Source: BPJO01 sp037189665 (GTDB lineage Bacteria; Planctomycetota; Phycisphaerae; Tepidisphaerales; Tepidisphaeraceae). Taken from it: a stretch of DNA of 64,000 nt. The DNA lies in assembly GCA_037189665.1 (NCBI GenBank), contig JBBCIV010000029.1, positions 5,962 through 69,961 of the forward strand, written 5' to 3'. Within the stretch, counting starts at the first letter, position 1. The number at the start of each line of letters is the position of its first letter. The notes under the pieces were generated by a model that was not told where the DNA came from, ran no database searches, and saw only the letters and a program-made list of their open reading frames with translations. The position numbers and the translations under genes are program-made. Of this stretch, positions 29,341 to 38,218 are shown piece after piece.

Positions 29341-30447
29341 TCAGTCGTCCCAGTCGATGATGACTTTCAAGCTGTCCGCATCGCCGGCGCGGGCGACCGC
29401 ATCGCCGATGCGCGAATGGTGAAAACGCTCCGACGGTCCGGTCATCCGGTCGATGCGCGGCAGGTCGCCCCCCGAGAGCATTCGGTGTGCCAGCCGAATA
29501 CCGCGCATGCTCGATCCGTGCGTGGCCTGAAAACATTGGAGCTTGTAGTGGACGTCGTTGTTCAGATCGACCTCGTGCGCGATGCGAGGTTTGCCCGATG
29601 CGCCTTTCACCCCCGCATGCGCATCGACGACCGTGCCGTATCCCAACAACTGCGTCGCCAGCCGATACCCCGCTTCCGCCGGCACGTTCATCATCACAAA
29701 GTGCGGCTCGCGAAACGGCCGACACTCGGCGAACACACGTTCGACCACATGCTCGTCCCATATCACGCCCACGACACGATCATCGCCAAAATCGCGCAGC
29801 ACGCGCTGAAGCCGTTCGGCCCCGCGGTTGACGAGGATGACCTTCCTCGCCCCCATCGATTGCGCGCACTGGAGCGCGTACGTGCTCTGCGATCCCGATC
29901 CAATCAGCACGACAACGCGGTTTTCAATGCAATTGTTCACGCGCGTCATGCCTTCGAGACAGCATGCCAGCGGTTCGAGGTGGCAGGCGTGATCAGGACT
30001 GGTGCCCGGCGCGAATTTCATGATCGGCCCGAGGCGGACGAACCAGTCGGGCAGGATCGCATGCGTGCGAGCGAAGCCGGGAAACTCGTGACCGGTGGCA
30101 TGGGTGTTGGGGCAGCAGGTCCAGTCGCCGGTGCCGTGCTGGCCGCAGTAGATGCAGTTGATGTCACCGCAGGGGATGTCGCAACCGATGCCGATCAGGT
30201 CGCCTGGCGCAAACGTCGTTACGCCTTCGCCCACGGCGTCCACCGTCGCGCTCACCTCGTGCAGCACGATGGCCGGCCATCGCCTGATGCGCGGCAGGCC
30301 GACTCGGTAAATGACGCAATCCGACTGGCAGACCGACGTTCGCCGAACACGAATGCGTATCTCACCGGACGCCGGCCTGGGCAGCGTCTCGATCGTCGGA
30401 ACGAACGCCCCACCTGGGCGATCGAGATAATAAACAAGGTTCTTCAT
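29341..30447 (-). CDS. Zinc-dependent MDR alcohol/polyol dehydrogenase
   Basis: A 368-residue medium-chain dehydrogenase. Catalytic zinc site TSVCQSDC is near residue 39. VLHEVSATVDAVGEGVTTF follows, where the usual glycine-histidine-glutamate is modified. A structural-zinc loop is rich in cysteines (CDIPCGDINCIYCGQ and CC). The cofactor-domain loop reads GSGSQSTYALQCAQSMGA in place of a canonical GxGxxG. Such variation occurs in dehydrogenases next to epimerases in polyol operons. The ATG overlaps the TGA of the upstream fused epimerase gene (ATGA), and the downstream dehydrogenase follows after 2 bp. Role: oxidation or reduction of a sugar or polyol intermediate, substrate unknown. Confidence 0.8.
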   Translation of the reverse strand: MKNLVYYLDRPGGAFVPTIETLPRPASGEIRIRVRRTSVCQSDCVIYRVGLPRIRRWPAIVLHEVSATVDAVGEGVTTFAPGDLIGIGCDIPCGDINCIYCGQHGTGDWTCCPNTHATGHEFPGFARTHAILPDWFVRLGPIMKFAPGTSPDHACHLEPLACCLEGMTRVNNCIENRVVVLIGSGSQSTYALQCAQSMGARKVILVNRGAERLQRVLRDFGDDRVVGVIWDEHVVERVFAECRPFREPHFVMMNVPAEAGYRLATQLLGYGTVVDAHAGVKGASGKPRIAHEVDLNNDVHYKLQCFQATHGSSMRGIRLAHRMLSGGDLPRIDRMTGPSERFHHSRIGDAVARAGDADSLKVIIDWDD

Positions 30448-32192
30448 GTCGTGGTCGATCCGGAAGTTTCCAGCGTTTCGGCGCGACTCGGGCGACGGCT
30501 GAGCCCTTCTTGGATGGCGTCGCGCATGCGTTCGGCGTTCTGAACGACCGATCCGCCGGTGCTGAAAATGCTGCTCGTGCCCGCGACCAGTTCATCCGCG
30601 CCGGCGGCCACCATCGCGGGGATGTTGGCGAAGCTGACGTTTCCGTCCACCTCGATCGTCACCGGCCGACCATCGACCAGCCGGCGGCAGTCGGCGATCT
30701 TGTGCAGCGCGCTTCCGCAAAGCTTCTGCCCCGCAAAGCCTGGGTTGACGGTCATCACCAGCACGAAATCGATCGCGTCGAGCACGTAATCGAGCACCGA
30801 CAGCGGCGTGGCCGGATTAATTGCGACGCCGACGCTCACCCCGCCGTCGCGCAGTTGGCTGATCACTCGATCCAGGTGCGTGGCCGATTCGGCATGGATC
30901 GACACGCGATCAACGCCGATGCGCAGCAGTTCTGCGACGAACCGTTCCGGCTCCTTCACCATCAGGTGAACGTCCAGCGGGATGTCCGTCCGCGGCCGGA
31001 GCTGTTCGATCAACGCGAAGCCGAGCGTCAGGTTCGGCGCGAAGTGCCCATCCATGACATCCAGGTGCAACATGTCCGCAGCGCCGGCAGAGCGAAGCAG
31101 CTGGATGTGACGATCGAGGTCCAACAGATCAGCACACATGATCGACGGTGCGATCTTGACCTTCGATGCCAACCGCGGCGCGGGGCTTGCGTCGGAAAAC
31201 CGAACAGCGGCGGCCTCTTCGACATCGCGATTCACCCACGCTTTCTGCAGGTATCGCAGCGATTCGCGAAGCATAGGCCCAAGCTGTTCATCCGAGAAAT
31301 CGCGGCCGAGCTTGGGGCCGCCGACTTCGAGATAGCCGACGAGCGTTTGCACAGGCAATTCGGCGGCGTGCGTCTCGTAGAACGCGCGGACGGCGCCGAT
31401 GTCAATCTGCCCGCGTTTTCGATCGGCCTCGCCGAAACCAAAGGTGGCGTTGTAGATCGCGTCGGTGTTCTTGAGGTGCACCTCGGACGTCATTGGCAGG
31501 CCGGAGCGCATCAGCTCGAAGTGATCGTTGACGACGTGCCGGCATGCATCAACGTAGCCGTGAGCGATGTCGATGCAGTAGCCCGGCATGGCGGTACCGG
31601 GATGAGCACGGTGGTAGTCCATCAACTTGCGTGTGAAGTCCGCCATCTCCTCAGGAAGCGTTGGCGGCTCGGCGAGACAACTCATCGGCTCGATCGTCAG
31701 CCACTGCAGGCCCGCGTTGCCGGCACGATGCATCAACTGCTTGAAGTGTGACAGGTAGCACGCCATGCCCGCGCGCTTGGTGCCCATGCGATCGCGTAAC
31801 ACCGCGCCGGGATTCGACCCGACGCTCTGCGCGCCAACCAGCACCGCCACGTCGATCAGCCTTTCCAGATTTCGCCTCGCGACGTCCGTCCAGCCCGGCC
31901 CATCATCTCGAAAGAACCCGCCGAGTTCGCGATGGGCGGTGAAGACGCTGCTGATCTGCACGCCGTGGTCTGCCGCTTTGCGACGAAGGTCGGCAAAGAA
32001 GGCGTCCGGCAAGTCGTACAGCTCGAAAAACGTCCCCAACTGCACGTGCCGCACGCCCTCTTCCGCCAGCAGGCGGAACAGCCAATCGTACGAATAGCGG
32101 TAGAGGATCGGATCGGTCTTCAACCCCAGTTCAAACTGCAGCGGCGGGCTGAAGGCGGGGGCGGCGGTGAAATAACCGTCAATGACCGTCAT
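30444..32192 (-). CDS. Fusion of a sugar-phosphate isomerase/epimerase and a ribulose-phosphate 3-epimerase
   Basis: A 582-residue protein made of two TIM barrels. Residues 1-330 belong to the xylose-isomerase-like sugar epimerase family with metal-ligand motifs IEPMS, YCIDIAHG, HLKNTD and GYLEVGG. Residues 350-565 are a complete ribulose-phosphate 3-epimerase: KIAPSIMCADLLDLDRHI, MLHLDVMDGHFAPN, DVHLMV, VMTVNPGFAGQ and IEVDGNVSFANI, with all expected H, D and S residues present. In most bacteria these are separate genes. ATG 32192 was used. A TTG at 32213 is possible and neither has a clear ribosome site. First gene of the catabolic operon, divergent from the DeoR-type regulator at 32298. 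Confidence 0.83.
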   Translation of the reverse strand: MTVIDGYFTAAPAFSPPLQFELGLKTDPILYRYSYDWLFRLLAEEGVRHVQLGTFFELYDLPDAFFADLRRKAADHGVQISSVFTAHRELGGFFRDDGPGWTDVARRNLERLIDVAVLVGAQSVGSNPGAVLRDRMGTKRAGMACYLSHFKQLMHRAGNAGLQWLTIEPMSCLAEPPTLPEEMADFTRKLMDYHRAHPGTAMPGYCIDIAHGYVDACRHVVNDHFELMRSGLPMTSEVHLKNTDAIYNATFGFGEADRKRGQIDIGAVRAFYETHAAELPVQTLVGYLEVGGPKLGRDFSDEQLGPMLRESLRYLQKAWVNRDVEEAAAVRFSDASPAPRLASKVKIAPSIMCADLLDLDRHIQLLRSAGAADMLHLDVMDGHFAPNLTLGFALIEQLRPRTDIPLDVHLMVKEPERFVAELLRIGVDRVSIHAESATHLDRVISQLRDGGVSVGVAINPATPLSVLDYVLDAIDFVLVMTVNPGFAGQKLCGSALHKIADCRRLVDGRPVTIEVDGNVSFANIPAMVAAGADELVAGTSSIFSTGGSVVQNAERMRDAIQEGLSRRPSRAETLETSGSTTT

Positions 32193-32297
32193 TTCGCGGT
32201 AATATAGCGCCAAAACCGATCGCTAATTTGTTGTTATGCCACTATTTCAATCATAATTTTGACTGAACATGATCGAATTAGCTCCAAAGGAGACGCG

Positions 32298-33062
32298 ATG
32301 GCTAGCAGTCCACGGCAGCAAAAGTTGATCGATGCGGTCGCAATAAGACGCTTTTTACAGTTGGAGGATGCAGTCCGGCTGACGGGTTCAAGTCTCGCAA
32401 CAGTGCGTCGCGACTTCGCCGCGATGGCGCGTGCCGGCGTCGTCGAGCGGTTTCGCGGCGGCGTTCGGCTGCCGCAGGCGAACAGCATGCTGCCGTTCGC
32501 GTTTCGCGACCAACTCTTCACTGAAGCCAAGCACCGCCTCGCCCAGCGCGCCGTAGCGCTGTTGCGGCCGGGGGACGTCGTCTTCGTCGATGGCGGCACC
32601 ACAACCGCCCACTTGGCCGCGTGTTTGCCGCCGATCCCGCTTCGCATCATCACCAATTCGGTGCGGCTCGCCGGGATGCTCGACGAACGCCATCAGAAAA
32701 GCGACGTCGAGATCTACCTCACCGGCGGCTGCCTCCACCCCCGCTCCGGCATGCTCGTCGGCCCCGCCGCTGCCGCCGCTGTGGAGCAATACCGCGCCCA
32801 CTGGGCCTTCCTCTCCGTCGGCGGGCTTACCCGCGAGGGCCTCTTCAATACGACCGAATCGGTCGTCGAAACCGAACGACGCATGATCGCCTACGCCGAA
32901 AAAGTCGTCGTCCTTGCCGACCACAGCAAGGTCGGCCACACTGCCATGTGCTGGGTCTGCGGCCTGGAAAAAGTCGACATGCTCATCACCGAGCCCTCCG
33001 CCCCCATCGCCCAGATGCGCGACAAGCTCAACACGAGCGACGTGCAATGCATCATCGCCTAA
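32298..33062 (+). CDS. DeoR/GlpR family transcriptional regulator
   Basis: A 254-residue protein with an N-terminal DeoR-type helix-turn-helix (residues 5-58, LQLEDAVRLTGSSLATVRRDFAAMARAGVVERFRGG, split here into HTH and wing). The C-terminal DeoR sensor domain carries VFVDGGTTTAHLAACL, TNSVRLAG, VEIYLTGGCLHPRSGMLVGP and VVLADHSKVGHTAM, which bind sugar phosphates in relatives. AAAGGAG lies 5 bp before ATG 32298. It is divergent from the fused epimerase gene and the 105-bp gap between them probably holds both promoters. Expected role: repression of the four-gene catabolic operon until a phosphorylated intermediate accumulates. Confidence 0.9.
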   Translation: MASSPRQQKLIDAVAIRRFLQLEDAVRLTGSSLATVRRDFAAMARAGVVERFRGGVRLPQANSMLPFAFRDQLFTEAKHRLAQRAVALLRPGDVVFVDGGTTTAHLAACLPPIPLRIITNSVRLAGMLDERHQKSDVEIYLTGGCLHPRSGMLVGPAAAAAVEQYRAHWAFLSVGGLTREGLFNTTESVVETERRMIAYAEKVVVLADHSKVGHTAMCWVCGLEKVDMLITEPSAPIAQMRDKLNTSDVQCIIA

Positions 33063-33212
33063 GCGTTGTCTCCCCCCCTCCCGCGGAGCTAATACGCCGA
33101 AGACGAAGCAAGCTCAACGTCGGCCAGAAACACGCTTAAGTTGACGATCTGTTCGGACAGACAGAAAAGAATTCTCCCCCTGTTTTCGCGTTCCAAACAG
33201 GGATCCGTAAGT

Positions 33213-33240
33213 TTGACACCGCAGTGCCTCCTGCTATATT
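33213..33240 (+). promoter_or_regulatory. Sigma70-type promoter of tRNA-Ile
   Basis: TTGACA at 33213-33218 and TATATT at 33235-33240 are separated by 16 bp and end 19 bp before the tRNA. Both boxes are close to consensus, as expected for a stable RNA gene. Confidence 0.72.
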
Positions 33241-33259
33241 GCGTAGCTCACAATTTGTC

Positions 33260-33333
33260 GGGCTCATAGCTCAGTTGGTTAGAGCGCGTCCCTGATAAGG
33301 ACGAGGTCGGTAGTTCGAATCTACCTGGGCCCA
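33260..33333 (+). tRNA. tRNA-Ile (anticodon GAT)
   Basis: A 74-nt cloverleaf. Acceptor GGGCTCA pairs with TGGGCCC (one G-U), with discriminator A at 33333. The anticodon stem CGTCC/GGACG encloses loop CTGATAA with GAT at 33294-33296. The T-arm is GGTAG-TTCGAAT-CTACC. CCA is not encoded. Its 3' end abuts the degraded integrase tail at 33334, so it appears to have served as an integration site. Confidence 0.95.
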
Positions 33334-33480
33334 CTGCGTAACCCCCGGATTTCTGGGGGTTTCTGCATTTTCTGGGGAAATCGACGCGACGGCTTCCGCG
33401 CATTTCCGCTCATCCCGCTTATTTCCGCCGGTTGCTGGTGCGCCTGATCCACGACACCACTTGTGGCGTTAAAATGGATA
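33334..33480 (-). pseudogene. Degraded tyrosine-integrase C-terminal tail (copy A)
   Basis: Read on the minus strand, this stretch resembles the last 100-140 bp of the integrase gene at 62159, including GAAATAAGCGGGATGAGCGG and CCCCAGAAAATGCAGAAACC. The encoded HFNATSGVVDQ corresponds to HFDAASGAPGQ, then a 1-base frameshift moves the rest out of frame. Upstream catalytic parts are missing. It runs into the 3' end of tRNA-Ile exactly where the integrase at 62159 runs into tRNA-Tyr. Confidence 0.75.
33340..33361 (+). terminator. Hairpin just downstream of tRNA-Ile
   Basis: AACCCCC and GGGGGTT arms (7 bp) enclose an 8-nt loop and are followed by TTCTGCATTTTCTG, weakly T-rich. The same hairpin, on the opposite strand relative to tRNA, lies in the integrase tails at 45454-45477 and 63381-63404. 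It probably ends tRNA-Ile transcription while being a relic of an inserted element. Confidence 0.55.
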
Positions 33481-33529
33481 GCCAGCGGTGAGGTCACTGT
33501 GCACGCGCTATGCCCTACGCCAGAACAGA

Positions 33530-34030
33530 AATACCAAGGCTGCTTATTTCGGCCAGCACGGCAACGACATGTACTTCGGACTTCGCTATGCGAGCGATGA
33601 TCGTCAGATCCTGGATCCTGATGCTGCGGAACATAAGCACGATCCGCGACATAGAGAATTAGAACTGCCAATTACGGGTGGGCAGCCGAGCGTGACGACC
33701 TTCGACGCATTCGGCAACCAGCACGATGAGCCGATCAAGCTCACCCTCGGGCGGATGTCGATCTACGTGCGTCTGTCGGCCGACCAGCAGGCGACGCCAC
33801 AGCAGTTCGATTTCAGCCGCAACATCACTCCTGCCGCATGGATCAGCTACAGGGGGTCGTACGAAGGCGACCTCGGGACGCTCACCGATGGAACCATGGA
33901 GAACATTCACCATGGCAACCTCTGGAAAAGCTCGGATGGGCATTTCGTTTAACGATCCAAGCTCACCACGCCCCAGAGGCTGGAATTACAATTCGCCCAT
34001 TCATTGTTCGCGCGGGGAAGACCTCAGATC
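33530..34030 (+). pseudogene. Fragment of a glycosidase-like secreted protein
   Basis: The frame encodes LPITGGQPSVTTFDAFGNQ followed by KLTLGRMSIYVRL, which corresponds to the C-terminal beta-sandwich of the clan-A-like hydrolases in this window (TVTDCFGDRQ and LKLTEFPIYIRN in the protein at 21487). A discoidin-like start (ISYRGSYEGDLGTLTDGTM) follows. The frame stops at 33952. A neighbouring frame continues plausibly (LTIQAHHAPEAGITIRPFIV), which suggests a frameshift near 33945. The catalytic barrel is absent and the left end touches integrase tail A, so it looks like a truncated leftover from an insertion or deletion next to the tRNA. Confidence 0.5.
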
Positions 34031-34032
34031 CG

Positions 34033-34620
34033 TTACGACCAACTCCCAACCAACGTCGGCTGCCTCGCGGCAACACGGCGGCGGAGGGGAAGGAGTTGTT
34101 GGTCAAATTCGGGCGCAGGCTTGGCGTCGTCACCGGTCATGCGATCGATGGCGCGATGGACGAGCTTTTCGGCCTTGGGCAGACGCGATTCGACGAGTTG
34201 CAACAGCACGAACGCCGTCACGGTGGGATCGCCTGGAAGACGTTTTAGCGGTTCCTTCGGCCACTCGCCGTCGTCGCGCTGAAGGTGATCGAGGAACGTC
34301 AGCCCCGCTTCCAGCCCCGAACCAGCACCGCTATCAGTCGCCAAAGCACGCACTGCCAACGCGGTGATAACAGCGTCACCGAACCCGCCATCCGCCTGCT
34401 GGCTGGCAATGAGGAACTTTACCATGCGGGAGACGAACGGCTGATGCGACTGATGCAGTTCGCCCATGCGAATGACCGTCAGCGACGCGGCGACCAGCGG
34501 CCCGTGTAGAAGTTGCCGGATTCCGCCTACCGCCTCTGCCCGACCAGTACATAACTCATCCGTCAAACGCTCATACGCCTTCAATTGCCATAACCGCTCG
34601 GCTTGCTTCATCGTCAACAT
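34033..34620 (-). CDS. Squalene/prenyl-cyclase-repeat-like protein
   Basis: A 195-residue, mostly helical protein with two QW-like repeats, FLIASQQADGGFGD (about residue 75) and FLDHLQRDDGEWPKEP (about residue 115), followed by helices (DPTVTAFVLLQLVESRL). These alpha/alpha repeats occur in terpene cyclases and in short proteins of unknown role. It is far too short to be a cyclase and no DxDD motif is present. GGGAG lies 7 bp before ATG 34620, and an upstream in-frame start at 34680 is beyond the predicted promoter. It has its own promoter with an overlapping palindrome. No function can be assigned; no signal peptide. Confidence 0.6.
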   Translation of the reverse strand: MLTMKQAERLWQLKAYERLTDELCTGRAEAVGGIRQLLHGPLVAASLTVIRMGELHQSHQPFVSRMVKFLIASQQADGGFGDAVITALAVRALATDSGAGSGLEAGLTFLDHLQRDDGEWPKEPLKRLPGDPTVTAFVLLQLVESRLPKAEKLVHRAIDRMTGDDAKPAPEFDQQLLPLRRRVAARQPTLVGSWS

Positions 34621-34643
34621 GATCCAACTCCCGTTCGATTTAT

Positions 34644-34680
34644 GTACGGTATTATCGTACGGATTATGTTTGGGAGTCAA
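34644..34680 (-). promoter_or_regulatory. Promoter with a palindromic operator over the -10 box
   Basis: On the minus strand TTGACT (34680-34675) and GATAAT (34656-34651) are 18 bp apart. The perfect inverted repeat GTACG-N7-CGTAC (34644-34660) covers the -10 box, the position of a repressor site. Transcription should start near 34644, about 24 nt before the ATG at 34620. Confidence 0.55.
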
Positions 34681-34950
34681 GAAAAATTTGGGATATGTTC
34701 GGATGAATAATGTTAGGGTCTCATCTTCTCTGAAAAAACCTGAAAAACTATGTTAGTTTGGGACGTTCTGTCGCTGCTATCTGACTTGCCCCCTCACGAA
34801 TGGTCTTACTGATTTCCACTTGCTGCCAAACGCAGGGAGCGAAGCTCCGAAAGCCGGCGGACAGTACCAGTCAGACGAAAAAATCAGATGCAGCTGCTCT
34901 ATGCTGGAAGATGGCCGAACGAATGCGTGCAATTTTCAGGACGTTCTCCA
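34681..34950. other. Non-coding gap, nothing recognised
   Basis: About 270 bases between the promoter of the repeat protein and the 3' end of the SGNH hydrolase gene. Short frames here have no ribosome site and resemble nothing I know. It is somewhat AT-rich at the left end, and I see no clear terminator or repeat. Confidence 0.5.
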
Positions 34951-36285
34951 TTATTTCCTGGAAATCGACGATTCGATCAACGGCAGGATCGCGTCGGCCC
35001 AGGCTTGGTATGCCGGCGTCGTCAAGTGTAGGAAGTCCGGCATCAGATCCCTCGAGATCGTGCCGTCCGGCTGGAGCAGCTTGTCGGCGATATCGACATA
35101 GTGAACCGCCCGTCCGTCGGCCAGTTGGGCGATCCGGTCGTTAGCGAGTTTCACCTTGGCGCGAACCTGATCCGTCGGCTTCTCACTGCGCGGAAAAATG
35201 CCGGTCAACACGATGGTGGCGTTCGGCAACTTTTCGCGCAATCGTTTCACGACGGCTTCGACGCCATGCGCAATCTCGATGCCGCCGTAACGACCGGTGT
35301 TGTTCGTCCCGATCAGCAGGACGACGACCCTGGGGGTCAGGCCCTCAAGTTCGCCGTTGTCGATGCGCCACAGGACGTGCTGCGTCTGGTCTCCTGCAAC
35401 GCCGAGGTTCAGCGGCTTCAGCGAAGCGAATTGGCGATCCCACACCGAGCGGCCCGCGTGGGCCCATCCTGCCATGATCGAGTCGCCCAGAAAGACGACC
35501 TGCGCCTCGGGCGTTTTCCGCAAGCGGGAGAGCATCTCTTCATGTGCAGTCATGAATTTCGGATCCGGCTCACCCCGCTTATCGCGACGCAGCGAAGGCT
35601 TTCCCGGATCTTCAGGAACGATCGACAACGACGGCGTCGCCTGCGGTTGCTCGCCGGCCGGCAGCACGGCGACGCGAAAATCAAAGCCAAAGCCGTCGTT
35701 GATATCGTGCCCGTCCGGCCCGACCGCGACGTATACGGTCTCGCCGCCGGTCACATGGCCAAGGTTGACGACGAACGGCGTCGGCTCGGCGTTGGCGTTG
35801 ATCGTCGCGGTGTGTTTCAGGTCGTCGTTCAGGTATACGCGCAGCTGAACGGTCTGCGCAACCGTGGTCGTCTCAGAACCGGGGATGGGACCGCGGAGAA
35901 TTTCACCATCGCTGACCCACGCAATGCCCGCCTTGCCCGCGGGAATGGTGTACGCCGCGATCACGTAACGGTCGGCGGTGTTCGGCGCTTGCTTGGCGCC
36001 GCGACCCGGATGGCCGCCCGTGCCGCGAAGCGCCAGGAACGCCGCCGGTTGGGGTTGCGGCAGCTTGCCCTTGCCGGCGGTGAACGCCCTGGCGTCGTCG
36101 GACCAGGCCAGCGGCGCATACGCCGCCGCTAACCCCATCTCGCCCTCGGCGTTCCACAGGTATTGCCAACCGGCCGGCGGTTCCACTTCGGTGAAGTCGC
36201 CGCGAAAGCGGGCAAGTACCTCCGCCTCGGCCTGGCTGACCAGCAAAGCGAGTGTCCCGAGCGACAGCGCGATCCAGCGTGTCAT
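34951..36285 (-). CDS. Secreted SGNH/GDSL-family esterase with N-terminal beta domain
   Basis: A 444-residue protein with a signal peptide (IALSLGTLALLVSQAEAEV). An all-beta region (about 30-230) precedes an SGNH hydrolase. Block I is VFLGDSIMAGW (serine in GDS), block II glycine is in GVAGDQTQ, block III is LIGTNN, and block V is MPDFLHLTTPAY (D and H). The subfamily resembles platelet-activating-factor acetylhydrolase-like and rhamnogalacturonan-acetylesterase-like enzymes. Removal of acetyl groups from pectic polymers fits the GH4 neighbour. GGAGG lies 7 bp before ATG 36285. The gene ends the minus-strand run 42827-34951. Confidence 0.84.
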   Translation of the reverse strand: MTRWIALSLGTLALLVSQAEAEVLARFRGDFTEVEPPAGWQYLWNAEGEMGLAAAYAPLAWSDDARAFTAGKGKLPQPQPAAFLALRGTGGHPGRGAKQAPNTADRYVIAAYTIPAGKAGIAWVSDGEILRGPIPGSETTTVAQTVQLRVYLNDDLKHTATINANAEPTPFVVNLGHVTGGETVYVAVGPDGHDINDGFGFDFRVAVLPAGEQPQATPSLSIVPEDPGKPSLRRDKRGEPDPKFMTAHEEMLSRLRKTPEAQVVFLGDSIMAGWAHAGRSVWDRQFASLKPLNLGVAGDQTQHVLWRIDNGELEGLTPRVVVLLIGTNNTGRYGGIEIAHGVEAVVKRLREKLPNATIVLTGIFPRSEKPTDQVRAKVKLANDRIAQLADGRAVHYVDIADKLLQPDGTISRDLMPDFLHLTTPAYQAWADAILPLIESSISRK

Positions 36286-36318
36286 TTCGTTTCCTCCATC
36301 CGTCTCAATGCGCGCCGC

Positions 36319-38163
36319 TTACCTCGCGTCTGCTTCGGTCGCCCGCTTGAGGGTGAACCCCGTCTCCATTCCGGTCGCATTTTCGACGTTCGCGCCGACG
36401 GCGATCGCCTTGCTGCCGGTTCCGCCCGTCAGGTCGACCGTGTTGCCGTCGAACGTTACGCCGTCAACGCCTGCAATGAAGACGGCCGCCGAGGGATCGA
36501 CGCCATGGTTTTTGCCGGCCGTGTTCGGGCCGAGCGACCAGGGCGCGACGATCGTGTTGTTCCTCACCGTGAGCCCGGTTGTCGACGACAGGAACATTGC
36601 CAGGCCGGCCGGCGATTCGATCGTGTTGTTCTCGATCACGATGTTGGCGTTCTCCGGCGGCGACAGCTTGCGGTCGAGCGTCAGCGAACGCACTGCGATG
36701 GCGGCGATGTCGGCAAAGTTGGCGTTCTTCCGCCCCTCACCGCCGCGGCCGGTCCCGCGGATCGTGTTGTTCCGAACGACGACGTTTCGCACGTAGTCGC
36801 TGCCGAGCCAGATCGACAGTTCCGGCCCGAGCGTGATGCCGGCGAAGTTCACGTCCTCGACCGTGTTGTTCTCGATCACGCCGTCGCCCGCCTTGATCTG
36901 GATGCCGCGGGCGCGGTGGAAGCGACAGGTGTTATTGCGGATGACGTACCCGTTGCCGATGCGCTGCGGCGAGGTGATGAGATCGCCCACCGCGATCGCG
37001 GTCGGACGATCGACCGTCACCGTGTAAAACCTGCGACCCTTCTGATCGACGCGGTACGTCTCCCAGAGCTTGTGCACGGCTTCGTCATCCGTGGCGACGG
37101 CCGATTCGGTCTTGAGGACCTTCGCGGTCGCCTTCATCTTGTACGTCTGGCCGTCAACGATGGTCAGGTCGTCGCCCACCTCAAACGGCATCTCGAACTT
37201 GGGCGACAGCGTGATCCGGTCGGGCGCGGGTTGGGCGGTCGCCAGCGCGTACGTTCCGTGGATCGCGATCGAGTCGTCGCCCATCCATTCGAACAGGCTA
37301 TCCTCGACGATCGGCCCCTTCTTCACGGCCGACGAATGGAAGCCGTCGGCGTTGATGCTGTGCAGGCGCGGCGCGGTTGCGCCCTTGGGCACGGGGCCGC
37401 GCGTCACCGTGAGCTTGAAACGGTTGCCGCCGTTGCCGCTGGCCTCGTGCATGCCGATGCCGCCGCAGGCGTAGATCGTGATGCCATCGACGTTCGTGTT
37501 CTCGCAGAAGTTCATCCGGATGGCCGACGACGATCGCCGGCTGACGACGATGCGGTCGCCGACCGCGCCGTTGTTGCGGTTGAAGCTGTCGGCGCTGGCG
37601 AAGCTCAGGCGGACCGTCAGCGGTTCGACCAGTTCGAACTTGGCCGGGTACATGTCGAACGAGTCGGTCTTCCACTTGCCGCTCTGCCCGTCGAACAGGT
37701 ACGCCGCCATGCGGCCGCCCGTGAACGACTCGTCGGAACCGGTGAAGTAGGTCGGGTTCGTGAGATACCCGTCATCGATCTTGATGACGTACGTTTTTGC
37801 GTCTGCCTCGACGGCCGTAATCGTCCCCTGCGTGAACGGCAACGGATCGTAGTCGATCTTAAAGCCGCGCAGCACCAGGCCCTTGCAACGGTTGAAGTAA
37901 ACGCCGTTCTTTTCCGGATCGGTGAAGACGAGCGTCGCGCCCTCCCCGCTGATCTCGAGGTTCTCGGCCCCCTCGAAGACGAGGTGGACCGAGTCCTTCG
38001 GATTGAGCGGAACGATGCGATGCTCGCCCGGCGGAATGACGACTTTCGCCTGCTTGGCGGCGATCGCGTCGTTGATCAACTTGCGGACATCGACGTCCTG
38101 CGCATGAACGGCCGCAGCGCTGAGGAACAACGGAACAAACGCAAGGAATCGGGCAAGCTTCAT
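36319..38163 (-). CDS. Secreted right-handed parallel beta-helix protein
   Basis: A 614-residue protein with a signal peptide (FLAFVPLFLSAAAVHAQ). It starts with a pectate-lyase-superfamily-like segment (VRKLINDAIAAKQAKVVIPPGEHRI). Many beta-helix coils follow, with asparagine ladders such as VVVRNNTIRGTG, IVIENNTIESPAG, LTVRNNTIVA and VTFDGNTVDLTGG. Fold members include polysaccharide lyases and GH28 and GH110 hydrolases. Typical GH28 motifs (NTD, DD, HG) are not evident as a set; the GFKIDYDPLPFTQGTI stretch hints at a GH110-like enzyme, but this is uncertain. GAGG precedes ATG 38163. It lies between the GH4 and SGNH genes. Confidence 0.75.
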   Translation of the reverse strand: MKLARFLAFVPLFLSAAAVHAQDVDVRKLINDAIAAKQAKVVIPPGEHRIVPLNPKDSVHLVFEGAENLEISGEGATLVFTDPEKNGVYFNRCKGLVLRGFKIDYDPLPFTQGTITAVEADAKTYVIKIDDGYLTNPTYFTGSDESFTGGRMAAYLFDGQSGKWKTDSFDMYPAKFELVEPLTVRLSFASADSFNRNNGAVGDRIVVSRRSSSAIRMNFCENTNVDGITIYACGGIGMHEASGNGGNRFKLTVTRGPVPKGATAPRLHSINADGFHSSAVKKGPIVEDSLFEWMGDDSIAIHGTYALATAQPAPDRITLSPKFEMPFEVGDDLTIVDGQTYKMKATAKVLKTESAVATDDEAVHKLWETYRVDQKGRRFYTVTVDRPTAIAVGDLITSPQRIGNGYVIRNNTCRFHRARGIQIKAGDGVIENNTVEDVNFAGITLGPELSIWLGSDYVRNVVVRNNTIRGTGRGGEGRKNANFADIAAIAVRSLTLDRKLSPPENANIVIENNTIESPAGLAMFLSSTTGLTVRNNTIVAPWSLGPNTAGKNHGVDPSAAVFIAGVDGVTFDGNTVDLTGGTGSKAIAVGANVENATGMETGFTLKRATEADAR

Positions 38164-38218
38164 GGTAAAGCCTCTTAATTGCACGTGATTCTCCCCCCCT
38201 CATCAAACGTAACTTCAC

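Noticed and set aside
33178..33202. CCCTGTTT/AAACAGGG hairpin after the DeoR-type gene
   Set aside because: It is a clear stem-loop, but no T-run follows, so I did not call it a terminator; it may be a protein site or chance.
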